A stretch of DNA of 64,000 nucleotides, taken from the NCBI GenBank assembly GCA_029204225.1, contig CM055107.1:30901410-30965409 (forward strand), given 5' to 3'. The notes under the pieces are model-generated. The model was not told the origin of the DNA and made no database searches. It worked only from the letters and a program-made list of their open reading frames with translations. Source of the DNA: Diphasiastrum complanatum (lineage: Eukaryota; Streptophyta; Lycopodiopsida; Lycopodiales; Lycopodiaceae). This document shows, in pieces, positions 32,201 to 43,157 of the stretch (position 1 is the stretch's first letter; the number at the start of each line of letters is the position of its first letter). The position numbers and the translations under genes are program-made.

Positions 32201-33628
32201 ACCAATTTCACTAATCAATTTAATGATGAGGTATTTGAGAAGCTATTGGCTTGCTGAAACTTCTTAGATTACCTTCAGGAAAGGTCACTAGAAAGACCAT
32301 TCCCCTACTACTTGAAAGCATCATATTTTAAAGAGCATTGACATTTTCTTGTTTCCATTATTGCGGCAATGATTTGAGGATAGAGTGACACAATGTGCCT
32401 TTGCTTTATCATGCTAAAAACTTAAATTTCAGCAACTTTTTGTTTCTTCTATTGGCAATGATTTGAGAATATAGTGAAACAAAATGTCTTCACTTTTCCA
32501 TGTTAAAAAGTTCACTTCTCCTAATTTTTGGAGAACCTACAACCTTTTGAATGGTTATTGCAATTGCCTCAGATGACTTGAAGGTTTTTCCTTGGCTGGC
32601 TATTGTTCTGCTACCCCCTTTCATCTGCTTACTGATTGGAGACACTTACAATCTTTGATTTCTATTAAGAATTTTGAAACCATTGATACTGTGTTGATGT
32701 ATCAAACTAAGAACTTCATCACTGCTCACTGAGGTTCACACCTAAATTGCCATTATTTCTCACTGAGGTTCGCACCTAGATTGCCATTATTTCTCGACTC
32801 TCAAGCCATTGACTCGAGTCTCCAGCCATTTTAACTTTGTATCAAGGGTGTTGGCTCAATTGGTTATCTTGACATCCAAAGTTTCTTTGGTCTCAAGTTC
32901 GAGCCTCCCCTTGGAAACCAAGAAGCATTTTAACTTTGTATCATAGCTCTTCTTTCTTCTCTTTTGGACTTGATAAGTTTTTTGTAAAACTGAATGTCGA
33001 TCCTCTTCCAATTTCGATACTGCTTATAATCTGTCCTTCACACATCTTGATTCATCTCTATCCACTTTTTTTTTCAATTCGATTCATGGTATTGAAACAT
33101 GCCACATACCCAGTGTAGTATGTGGCCTTTTTGGTCATAATCACCTATGTATTCTGATAGGTCCACAATACTGATGATAGTTTTAAATCTCAAACTGTCG
33201 AGTGTGCTGGAGTAACTTTGTTGACAATTTTACATTGATATCTTTGGGGATGGAATATCTGAAAGGTTCTTTCTCTCACCAAATGCACTCACTGTAATTA
33301 TCACTTGAACGGGGAAGTATTTTTCAGGTCTCCCATCTAAAAAGTGGGTAAGATTCTGACCCTGGACATACCCATATTATAATGTCCAAAACAACAGAAT
33401 ATGCTGAAGATGCCAACCTTACTGTAATGATAATGAGACTGGTAGACGTTTGCAACCTTTTTAGGATAGTTTTCATTAAAGTCTAGAAGGTTGTTTGCAA
33501 GAAATAGTGATGAATCAATACATCTAGCTTTACATAGCGCCTGATTGAAGTAACTTACCTTGTTAAGGGCAAAATTTATGCCACCTGCTGCTACAACCAG
33601 ATCTGTTTGTAAATTGGGCTTCATGGCC
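29274..33628 (-). CDS. NPH3/BTB-domain protein (phototropic-response NPH3 family), 5' end not found
   Basis: Minus-strand gene with coding exons 33559-33628, 31207-33558 as intron, 30013-31206, intron 29820-30012, and 29274-29819. All junctions are GT/AG and keep frame, giving about 602 visible residues. The BTB part has [15 protein letters not shown] joined to [14 protein letters not shown], then [16 protein letters not shown] and [14 protein letters not shown]. The NPH3 domain has [60 protein letters not shown] joined to [18 protein letters not shown], and [20 protein letters not shown] coiled-coil-like [20 protein letters not shown] and a His-rich tail end in RHSIS. NPH3 proteins act at the plasma membrane as phototropin-signalling or auxin-transport adaptors and CUL3 substrate receptors. 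The layout most resembles the plant subgroup with an RRHS(V/I)S-like end. The exon at 33559-33628 has a strong acceptor, so another coding exon probably lies upstream. Confidence 0.9.
31795..31818. repeat. (GT)n microsatellite in the NPH3 intron
   Basis: A short uninterrupted GT run within the 2.35-kb intron. Confidence 0.9.
32724..32796. repeat. Two-copy 34-36 bp tandem repeat in the NPH3 intron
   Basis: CTCACTGAGGTTC.CACCTA.ATTGCCATTATTT occurs twice in a row with two differences. It lies just left of the tRNA-like insertion. Confidence 0.75.
32845..32925 (+). mobile_element. 81-bp tRNA-like retroposon (SINE-like) with perfect TSD
   Basis: Flanked by identical 18-bp copies of CATTTTAACTTTGTATCA at 32827-32844 and 32926-32943. 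The insert has a box A-like TGGCTCAATTGG and a box B-like AGTTCGAGCC about 50 bp later, the layout of an internal RNA polymerase III promoter. It then ends in TTGGAAACCAAGAAG. No separate SINE body or long tail is present, so it is little more than a tRNA-like unit. It is antisense to the NPH3 gene, inside its large intron. Confidence 0.8.
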
Positions 33629-33987
33629 CTGCAGACAAAAAGCTACAACATTAGCTACTAATTACAAACATAAACTACTTGACCAATAAACAACAGTCTT
33701 ATTCAGGAAAATGACTTCACCAATAGACAATTATTTGCCAACTAGTTATTTGCCAATTATGTGCATCACAGCATTTCCCAACTAACAAAATATTGGCCTC
33801 GATGTTGCATTAAACAGGAACAGGAGTGTTGCATATAATTGCTATAATATAATGAATTTAAATGCTGCAAAGGCATATGCCTAAAGATGTTGCAGAATTT
33901 TGATATTTTATCAATCACAATAAATGCATATGAGGTACTTTTTACAGTCTTCTTGTCCATGACAAATCCTTTTCTCTCCTTAAATGC

Positions 33988-33990
<3 letters not shown>
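33629..33990. other. Upstream flank or first intron of the NPH3 gene
   Basis: A good acceptor (TTTTTGTCTGCAG, minus strand) precedes the 33628 exon, so this is probably intron. No upstream coding exon was recognised here. Confidence 0.45.

Positions 33991-34070
<80 letters not shown>
33991..34070. repeat. (TC)40 microsatellite
   Basis: 80 bp of uninterrupted TC. Open frames across it are artefacts. Confidence 0.95.
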
Positions 34071-34072
<2 letters not shown>

Positions 34073-34218
34073 GATGGCCTCGCCCTACTCATGCATCTGA
34101 GCCATCGCGATCTGACTGCAATGGCCAAAGTCGCTACTCTCCTAACAGTTTTGGCTCCATCACTGCTCCCGGTGAACAGTCCCCCAGAAGATCTTATCTA
34201 GCGGCTTCCTTCAGGGCA

Positions 34219-35210
34219 TTGCTCCAAAACCTGCCATCACTTCTGTCTAGCGGATCCTTGGTGGAAAGCGATCATCCTCTATTGTTGCAGCTCTTCGTTG
34301 CAGTTCCATTGCATTTTTGGCTATTCTCACATCTGCAATGCCTCGTCGTAAAGGGGCTGGTGACGCCTGAACCATTTTCCATTTCCAGTATTGCTTCCAT
34401 GTCTTCCTCACAGCCAGATGCATCTTCCCCTTCTCCTTCTACACCTATTGCAATTCACATTTCACCATCGAATCCTATTCTCAATAGCGACGCTACAGTA
34501 GCTCTCCCTTTGACTCCAACATCCCCAGTACAGTCTCTATTGTCCTTTGCCGCATTCACTCTTCTTCGTGAGGAAGAACTCCGAATGATTGAATATCTCC
34601 ACAACCATAGAGAAAGACTGGCTTCTCTAATTTTCTACTTCTAGTTGTGCAATCGCACCTCAAGAAGCTAGAAACTTCCATTGAAGAACTCAAGACTGAA
34701 ATTGCAATTATCAAAAGCGACGCGGCTTCCCAAGTAGTTACTTCAGCCAAACTCCAACAGCTTGAAAATCAAGTGAAACATCACCATACGATTGTCCAAT
34801 CTTGGGCAAATGTACTTAAAGGTAATACAATTCCTCCGCCTCCGCCTTGACCTTCATTTTTCTCAGCGACGTTCATCGAGAGCTGTCTGCGAGAGCACAA
34901 GGCCCTTAATGTTTGCGTCAGAGGTATTCTGCACTCCCAAAATGTTGTTGAAGACGCTAACAAGTTTTTCGCTGGGGATCTTCAACACCATAATAGAGGT
35001 ATGGAAACTACATGGCGGCCTAAGAAGGACCTGGATACTCTTTGTATTCGCTCCACATCAGCATCTCACCGGCATGAAGTTCTGAGGAAGAAATCTAAAT
35101 TGCGGAGTACCAAAATCTTTTAGGACGAAGATTTGACCTTCATCCAAGTCCAAGAATGCAAGAAAGCAACACAAGAAGCCCTATCTAGATTCTACTAGCA
35201 AATGGCTCAT
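34219..35210 (+). pseudogene. LINE ORF1-like protein relic
   Basis: Reads through at least three frames. A Ser/Pro-rich N-terminus is followed by a coiled-coil-like KKLETSIEELKTEIAIIKSD, SWANVLKGN, an ALNVCVRGI strand, and a C-terminal LRKKSKLRSTKIF, stop, DEDLTFIQVQECKK. The order coiled coil, RNA-binding core, 'vlR.KS.L.gt.i..DEDLT' is that of L1-type ORF1 proteins. No reverse transcriptase follows. A TTC/TC-rich end is at 35480-35519. Identification is by motif only. Confidence 0.55.
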
Positions 35211-35519
35211 CTACCATGACGGCACTATCAGATTTGTAGATCGTTTATGCCTATAGTTAATAAGAGTTTCATATCCGAGGTCGATCAGAGTTAGAGTTAG
35301 AGAACTGAAGAGATATCCAGTTGAACCTGTAAATGGTCTACGTACCATTTAATCCTGGCCATCTTAGTTAGATCTATTTAGTTTTGTTGATTTGACGGCA
35401 TCTCCGTCTGGTTTCCATCTCTTTTGATGTATTGTTCAGTCTTATATGCCTTATGCAATGGAAAAGACATTAAAGAAAGCTTCTTCTTTCTTCTTCTTCT
35501 TTCTCTCTCTCTCTCTCTC
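35211..35519 (+). other. 3' trailing region with TTC/TC-rich end
   Basis: Non-coding. It finishes in (TTC)n and (TC)n runs at about 35480-35519, possibly the tail of the LINE-like element. Confidence 0.45.
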
Positions 35520-36206
35520 ATGCATGCATGTGCACACAAAGTTTCTCCCTCTTGCAAATGGCGATCTCGTTGTTGCATCTATGTCCCACTGGCAATCTCT
35601 GTTCACGTTAATTCACACCTTTTGTTTTTGTTTAATCAATGAGAGTTGACTTACCTATTTTATAGATTTGTCAAGTTCTTAATGTTAAATGCTATTGCTA
35701 TTGTTTTCAGCATTGTCTTGGTAAGAAAAAATCTGAAGGGTTGGGGGATGTGGGCTACTTGTGCAGTTGTTTCTGGCATACCCTCTGTAAATATTTGTGA
35801 CGCTTGGTCGCGAGCATAGCGTTACGCCCATAAAAGCCAACAAAACCTTTCCAGGCAGCGCATTACATCCCGTGCAACACGGACCAGGTTTTATGCTGGC
35901 TAAGGGACCCTCCACCTGAGTGCCCTGACCGAAGCGCCTCCACCAGGACTTTATCCTATACTTGATTCTCTAAAAATTGATGCCCTTTTATCCCCATCCA
36001 CACCTAAAGACCAAGGAGAATGGAGGTTGGCAACACTACGTTGCACAAGAGCCAAAATTCTCCTTGTCCCCACTTGAGCTGAACCTCTAGTTCAAGAATG
36101 TAGGAGGTTTCCCATGGAGGTAACTACACTTTGGAGAAAATTTTGGAAATCCTAGCTCCACATCTCTCTTGCCCTCCATGTTAGTGGTTACCATGGAGCT
36201 GTGTTG
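35520..36206. other. Unassigned region
   Basis: No gene or clear repeat recognised. Confidence 0.4.
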
Positions 36207-36268
36207 CAGCGGATCGCGATCCGCTGGAAAATTGATCCGAATCGTGCGATTCGGATCGCCAGCGATCC
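36207..36268. repeat. Cluster of three GATCC-rich palindromes
   Basis: CAGCGGATCGCGATCCGCTG (36207-36226) is a perfect 20-bp palindrome. 36234-36257 has perfect 11-bp arms around a TG loop. 36253-36268 has 7-bp arms (GGATCGC/GCGATCC) around CA and overlaps the second. All share GGATCG-type words. No gene is associated. Confidence 0.85.
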
Positions 36269-38948
36269 GGGACCAGAAACTAAATCTCGGATCGCGGCCT
36301 GCATCTTTAAAGGCCATGGAGGCAGAAGGAGAGCCTAGTGGCAAAGAACAGAAAAGGGTGGGCTACGGCAATAGTTACCCAACAGACTTTGACCCTAGCT
36401 TAGTGATGATATTTTGCATAGATTATGATGCATTTTGAGGAAAATTGGACTCTGCTGGTGCATTGGAAAAACATAATCAACTTCTCAAAAACAAAAAACG
36501 GAGGCTCCCAGGAGTGCTGCCCATTCTACTTTTCAAGCAGTTTAAAAAATGGGCAAAAAAGGCCCCAACCGTCCATTACCTATATAGCATATACATACAT
36601 ATATAGGCTAAGCTTGTAGTACCCTGGGCCTGCGTTTTTCGGATTTTTAAGTCCTCCAGAGTCCATAAATACATTACAAATTCAGGGAAGGGTTTTAGTT
36701 TTTAAGCCTGCCAACTTTTAGGCATGCCTTAAGAGGCAGCCTGTCAAGTTGTAAAGTGTGAGAGACGAAGGGAGGCTTCTCCTTCGAAAACAAAGGCTTC
36801 TATTGGAGACTTCTTTCGCCCTGACTTCCAGTTTTCCTTCAGCTGAAAGGCATCAGGAAGCCGTAACATTTCAGTGTCAAGACTTTCCAAATCAATGCCT
36901 TTTATGTAAAGTTTCACATTCTCTGAGCATTTCTGTTAGAGAGGTTACTTCCACATTTGGCTCTTAATTTGACGTTCAAATGAGAAGTTTCTCTTTCTTT
37001 AAAGAGACATGTGAAAGAGATCGGCATTTGTGTTCTGTCTGTGCTTTTCTTTCTACGCTTTTAGTTCTCTTTTGAAACTTTACGAGAATCTTTGCAGGAA
37101 TTGGAGAATAGGTTAAACGTTACAGAGCTCAAATGGGCTTTCTGATCAAAGAGAGCATCCAGACAAGAAGCAGGATCTTTGATGCGAGGTTCAGCTTCAG
37201 TGCTTGAGTTCACGAACCGGTCAGGAAAAAGTTACAATAGATTAAAAAGTGCCCATTTCACCTGGGTACGTAAAGTTATAACAACCAGTGTCGAGAAAAC
37301 ACTACAAACAGTAAGACTTCTAGCTACATTCAATGGGTAGATTACACCAATGCACCGTTCCATCTATGTGGTACAACCGTAAAATAAATCTTGTGCCAAG
37401 CACAAAGTTCAAACTTCGTAAAAGGAATAATTGCTAACCGCAGAAGAGGGCATTGTGATGGTGACCCTTGACAGCAGATAACTAAAATGTGGTAGCATTT
37501 TCAGAATGTCAGAGTCCTGAAAGCCATGTTTTCTTTTTCACCCTTAGATGGCTCGGAGCCCACCACTGTCAGTGTTACTGCTGGGAGTGGCTGCTGGGAG
37601 CCCACCACTGTCACTGCAGTGGTGGTGCGGAATACGCTAATCCCTTTTCTATCAGCAGTTACTAGAGTATGAAGGAGGATGTACTGTAGGAATACGTGGG
37701 ATTTACAAAGCGATATTGTGCTGGGTGTGTGTGTTCGAAATTTCTGTGAAGCAAATTCAAGAAATAACGTTGCTGATCGACCATACTTGGAGAAACAAGC
37801 TGGTTTTAAGAAGAATACTCGATTTCCTATTATGTTTTCAAAACACTGCTGAAAATGTACGCTAAAACTGCTGAAAATAAATCTTGCAACCGCGAAAAAT
37901 GATGATCTTCAGAGTTGAAAAGAGCTAAAGCAGCATGCAGCTCTCGTACTTGATGCCAAAACAGGACATCCATTCAGCATTTCCTTCCAACTGCAGAAGA
38001 ACAGATAAGGTGACGAATCGGACATCTTAGAAGTACATAAATTACCATTCAAAGCTTCGGGTGATACAAACGGAAGTAGACAAGGTATCATCGTTGTGAG
38101 CCTCCAGCGAAGCCATAATTGAGCCTTCCTATTCCGCTCTTCTACATGAAAACATTCAACAACCTGCCATCATTCGAGAGCTTTGGCAATGGAACTCCTC
38201 AAGCAAAATTCAACACTCCCACTTCTCGTTGCATAAGCACCGCACAGCTGCTTCCAGCAGTCTTACTACTCTCCTGCGCTCTCTTCCACTCTGCAACCCA
38301 TCAAAGCAACATGATTTCAAACAAACCCAACGCCGTCGTCTTACACTCTTACTGAAGATCCAGCAAATGCAGCAGATTGCAATACTACGATGATACGATC
38401 AATCTGCAAAGCTGCCAGCAGCCAGAGTGCATGCAAGTGCAGCAGCAGCTAGGGGATAAGGCGAGGCAGAGAGCAGTACAGGGAAAGGAACGGTCTATGA
38501 ATCAGAAAAGAAATGAGCCCATTATCATTCTAGATTATTGTCCATCACTTTGTCACTGGATCATCATCAAAACTACATAGTACACAATAATTTACTGAGC
38601 TTCTTGGGAGTGTTGAGATTGTGACATCTTTTTATAGTTGGAGAAAGTGGGTACCTCAATTTGAGGACAAATGCCTCGAAAGCCATGCATTGGTTACACA
38701 TGCCTCACAATGGGAGACCATTTTGGTGCTTTCATGACTCCATGAGGTTGATATCTACCAATGGCCCCATCACCCTGTCTACCACTACATAGTAAAGTCT
38801 AAAAGCCTTTCTCTTAGAACTTGGTTGAGATCCTCAAACAATCACATGTCTTTTGTTTTCAAACATTCCATGAATCTACCTTTGTATGGACATATGGAAA
38901 GTTGAAGACCATGAAGAGTCCATGAAACGTTTTTTTATGTGGGCAATT
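36269..38948. other. Unassigned 2.7-kb region
   Basis: No domain recognised on either strand. A short duplicated block, GGGAGCCCACCACTGTCA-like, occurs near 37555-37610. It could hold the missing first exon or promoter of the NPH3 gene, but nothing proves it. Confidence 0.35.
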
Positions 38949-39180
38949 GGAAATTTGGAAACTCTCATAAGTCCAAGTGTGCATGTCTCCTTTTCAACCA
39001 AGAGCCTAGCCTTCTTGGTGGAAATTTGGAGACTCTCAAGAGTCCAAGTGTGATTGTCTCTTTTTCACCAAAAAGTCTTGCCTTCTTGGTGGAAATTTGG
39101 AGGAAATTGGGAGACTGTGAAGGGTCCAATCGTGCATGTCTCCTTTTCACCAAAAAGCCTAGCCTTCTTGGTGGAAATTA
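38949..39180. repeat. Three-copy ~71-bp tandem repeat
   Basis: Units start with GGAAATTTGG at 38949, 39020 and 39091. Each contains GAGACT-like, GTCCAA.TGTG or CGTGCATGTCTC, TTTTCACCAAAAAG and CCTTCTTGGTGG. The third unit carries a short insertion. Open frames here reflect the period being near a multiple of three. Confidence 0.8.
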
Positions 39181-42141
39181 TACAACCTAAATCCCCACTT
39201 GTTTTTTAGGTGGGGACGTTACACCCCTTGTAGGCTATGGAGTCACTAAAATTGTGACCAAATTTGTCATAATGGAGATGGAATAATGTTGTGGAAATAA
39301 TAGACCTTCACAAGTTTTTTACATTGTGGAATGTCTCGGCACTCGAGATTTCCACTTCTCCATAATCTCAAGCATAAGCACTTTTTACATCATGAGAAGT
39401 CCTAATGTCCAAGACTTCCTTCCATATGCCCATGATCTTGAGCTATAAAGTGCTCACACCAAGGCTTTCCACTATAACCCAAGGGCCCGAGATTCTTAAA
39501 AAGTGGACAGCACTAGGGCTTGGGGCCTTTCACTATTTATTGAAAGTGTTACCCATGGGGCCTAACGACTTTGGTCTACACTTCAAAGAATTGGTTCAAA
39601 GTTGAAATTGGTAAGAGAATTGACGCACAATAATATGCTAGTAATGATGTTGTTTGTTGACACCCAACAAAATTAGAAATCTTGGTAGTGATGACAAATA
39701 TATTGAACCTCCATGTGTTGACTGTGCCTTCCTAATTTAGGCCATCGAACTTTGAAATGTTTCAATTTGTATGAGTGGTTTCCAATTTCATCGTTTTTGC
39801 CAAATGATGGTGCAATTTTGAAAGCATGTGCACTATACTAAATTACAAGTATTAAAGCTCATGAATGACTAAATTACACATTATGGCTTACCAATTTGAC
39901 GGTGGCATACTCAAAGTGCAAATGGTTAGTGCTTTCAATAGTTGCATGTTTTTTTTCTCTCGATGTCATAATTTATCACTATCATAACATGTATAGTGAT
40001 TCACGTTGATTGGGCCTGATGCACTTACATTTAATAAACAAAACATAATGTTCAAATACTTTGAACCTACTTTGTAGGTAGTAGTTGTTGGGCTTTGATC
40101 TAATAGTCAAACGATTGTCAATAGAGATACATTACAGAAGGATAAACAAAAAAAGGCCACAAATTTTAGTCAAATTAAACAACATTTGGTCATATAAGAA
40201 TATCAAGAGATTTGAGACTTTATTCTTTGAAAATTACAATGCAAAATAGTTTCGCACGTTATTTGGTTATTCCATGTCATCGTTAGTAGAGTCTTTGCTT
40301 TTTGGTCTGGCTAGCACAATAACCTGACAACTGACAACGTTTACAAGCCAAGCACACCAGCAAGAATCTCATTAAATGTTTTTTTTTTTTTAGGAATAAA
40401 GTACAATTGTTTCACAAGGTTGCACTCCAAAGATGCCATCTTTGGCTTGCATTTAGTATTTCTACTAATACAAGTTTATTGTGCAAGGTATCTCCAAGAA
40501 GTACTTATAAAATTGACACATCTAACTCAGCACAAGCTCTCTCCATGAAACTTCTCAAAATATTCCATGTTCAAACTATTTCTAAACTAATTTCAACTTA
40601 ACTAAGAACTAAATTAGGCATATGTACATGTTAAAGTTCTTGTCCTCAAGAAGCAACATGATTATTGTCATTTGCACTTTCGAATTCTTGGATTTTGAGA
40701 GAAGAATTTGACAACTTTTCAAGTGCTTCTAATGTGGTCCACACAAAAATTGATGTTAGAGGTCATACAAGTATTCAAGAAAATATCGATGGACTTGCGT
40801 TAACAAACTTGTGGAGAATAGACGTATAGATGGGGTGAATTTTCATGTGAATTATTTGATCAAGATTTTGAGCCATTGCTTTGATCATTTGAAGGATATG
40901 ACATGCACCAATATATCATGGCATAAATTATTGGGTCTTGCTAGAGAAAATCCATAGTGGAGAGCCAACTTTGTCATTTACCTAATCTCATCCTAGATAT
41001 GTTGTAGAAATTATGATATAATCAATTCATCTTTGGAGTCTTTTGATATGTGAGTAAGCTTGACGAGATTGCTAGGTTTGCAACTTAGCATTTATCATTA
41101 ATAAAAAAGAATTGAGTGTGTCATTTAGATGCATTGTTAGGGTTGTTAAAGGAAAATGCCCGCAATGGTATCCATCTATCATGACCATCAAAATGCCTAA
41201 AACATGTCCTCAATAATCCTATTTGTTGCCTTATGGTTGGCCATATGTAACTAGTGATAAGCAGTGGACAAAATAATTTTAGTGCCCAAGATGTCAACCA
41301 AAGCCTTCATGTGATAACTTATGATGACAAAAGATCATTCCTAGATAAAAATATTACAATTTTTGTGAATTTTCTATTATTGTCAACTCCTAGGTGCACC
41401 ATGTGTCATGGGGAATCTTGACATCTCTATGACTACAGTAAGAACAACTTGTTGCTAAATACTTGATCTGATGGGATATTTTTATATGTTGCAGCCTAGT
41501 CAACTCTTAGGGCTTATTGAGTAGTAATAATATGACACTTGGTTATCTCTTACCTAATTAAGTATCAATACAATAATTACTTGATTAATAAAAAATTTCA
41601 ATTCATACAACTAATCTTGCAAACATGAGGGACTTACCATTTTGCAAGTAGATTTATTCAGGTTTTGTGAGCTTACTTCATTGTAAGCTAGATATTGTGG
41701 CATCTATTAAGTTTGTACAGATAAAAGTCATGGTTGATTAATCAGAGTATTAAATTGGTCTTGAGAAATTATTAAGCTTATAGTTTAGCTTCAAAGCATT
41801 GTTTGAGGCCAAGGTTGTCTACATATCAAGTTTGGTGAAAATCTAAGAAAATTTTGAAATTTTCTTTAAAATTTTGAAGGAAAGGTGATTTGTCCTACAT
41901 AAGCAGACTATTTGTAGTCAATACAAAAGGCTAAAAAAAGCTCAATAAGCTGAAAATCCTATGAACTAGGGTTTACGCTGCAAAATGTTAGTTCTTTCTC
42001 CACATAACCTATGAAAGCATGAGGTTGGGTGCCACAGTAGGTTGAGTCAACTAGCAAGAGGTTGCACAAATTTCATGGATTAGAAGAAAAAGGATAAAAA
42101 ACTTTGCATGTGGCCATCTCCACCAAGAAACAAGACTTTTC
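39181..42141. other. 3-kb AT-rich region without a recognised gene
   Basis: Scanned on both strands: only short open frames without domains. It is possibly old TE debris. Nothing specific is supported. Confidence 0.4.
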
Positions 42142-42351
<210 letters not shown>

Positions 42352-42457
42352 TGTGTGTGTGTGTGTGTGATGAACGATTTCAATGAAGATTCTTCTGATC
42401 GATTCCGGATTTCATAAGAGCATAAAGGATATCATACAATGGAGTCGAGCCACCAAA

Positions 42458-42679
42458 CTACGCACCATCAAACTTTGATTGCAACCTATGTTCTTCAGCC
42501 AATAAGATTTCTTGCAAGTCCACCACACTTGGCAAGGCTCTTTGAATGGCAAAACTTTGCACAAGGTTAGCATGTTCATCTAGCAAACCATTCAACATAA
42601 CCTGGACTATTTCACCATCTTTTATGCTTTCATCAATGCATGCTAGATCATCACTTAAGGACTTAACTGTTATGGCCAT
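42458..42679 (-). pseudogene. Copia gag fragment
   Basis: Reads SLSDDLACIDESIKDGEIVQ, VMLNGLLDEHANLVQSFAI and LQEILLAEEHRLQSKF. This is the C-terminal half of the UBN2-type gag domain, as in the element at 17-23 kb but a different family. No zinc knuckle follows. Confidence 0.8.
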
Positions 42680-43145
42680 ATTCAGTTAAGGACCTGGAAT
42701 AGTCCTAATATGGTAGACCGGCCCTCCAGTACTTGAGATTATTGATCATGCCGTGATTTAATTTCATGTCAAGGCCTGTTTGTGACTAATTACCTTGAGA
42801 GGACCCAGACACTCTAATTGAGACATATGGAGTATTGCATGTCTATGTGACGGATATAGGCAAGAGGACTGCATGAAGAGATGAGACCTATTTATAGTTG
42901 ACTTGCATGGGGGTTGCATGGTTCATGCACAGGACTCTACTCTGTATATAATGAGGTGGATATTCTCCCGTCAACATATTGGGTTTAGGTTACTAGGTTC
43001 TCTCTTCTCCTCTTGCTTCACATGGCATGGCTTGGGGGCTAGATCCAGTTTTGATCTAGGATTGGTTGGGCGGTTTGGCTCCATAGTCTCTTCTATTGTG
43101 TTCTCCTATCCTCATCTTAGGGGAAATCCTTGAGGGTCTTTACGT
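42668..43145 (+). repeat. LTR, family A, copy 2
   Basis: Begins TGTTATGGCCATATTC and shares ordered blocks with 5716-6176. A primer-binding site follows at once, so this is a 5' LTR. Contains TATATAATGAGG near 42946, a possible TATA box. Confidence 0.65.
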
Positions 43146-43157
43146 TGGTATCAGAGC
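43146..43157 (+). promoter_or_regulatory. Primer-binding site after LTR family A
   Basis: TGGTATCAGAGC directly follows the LTR, as in the other copia-type elements here. Confidence 0.8.

Noticed and set aside
33766-34201. Open frames across the TC tract near the NPH3 gene
   Set aside because: Poly Arg-Glu or Ser-Leu from the microsatellite. The sequence upstream does not resemble an NPH3 N-terminus.
35685-35915. Possible structural RNA or SINE in a GC-richer patch
   Set aside because: No consistent fold, promoter boxes or flanking duplication could be found by eye.
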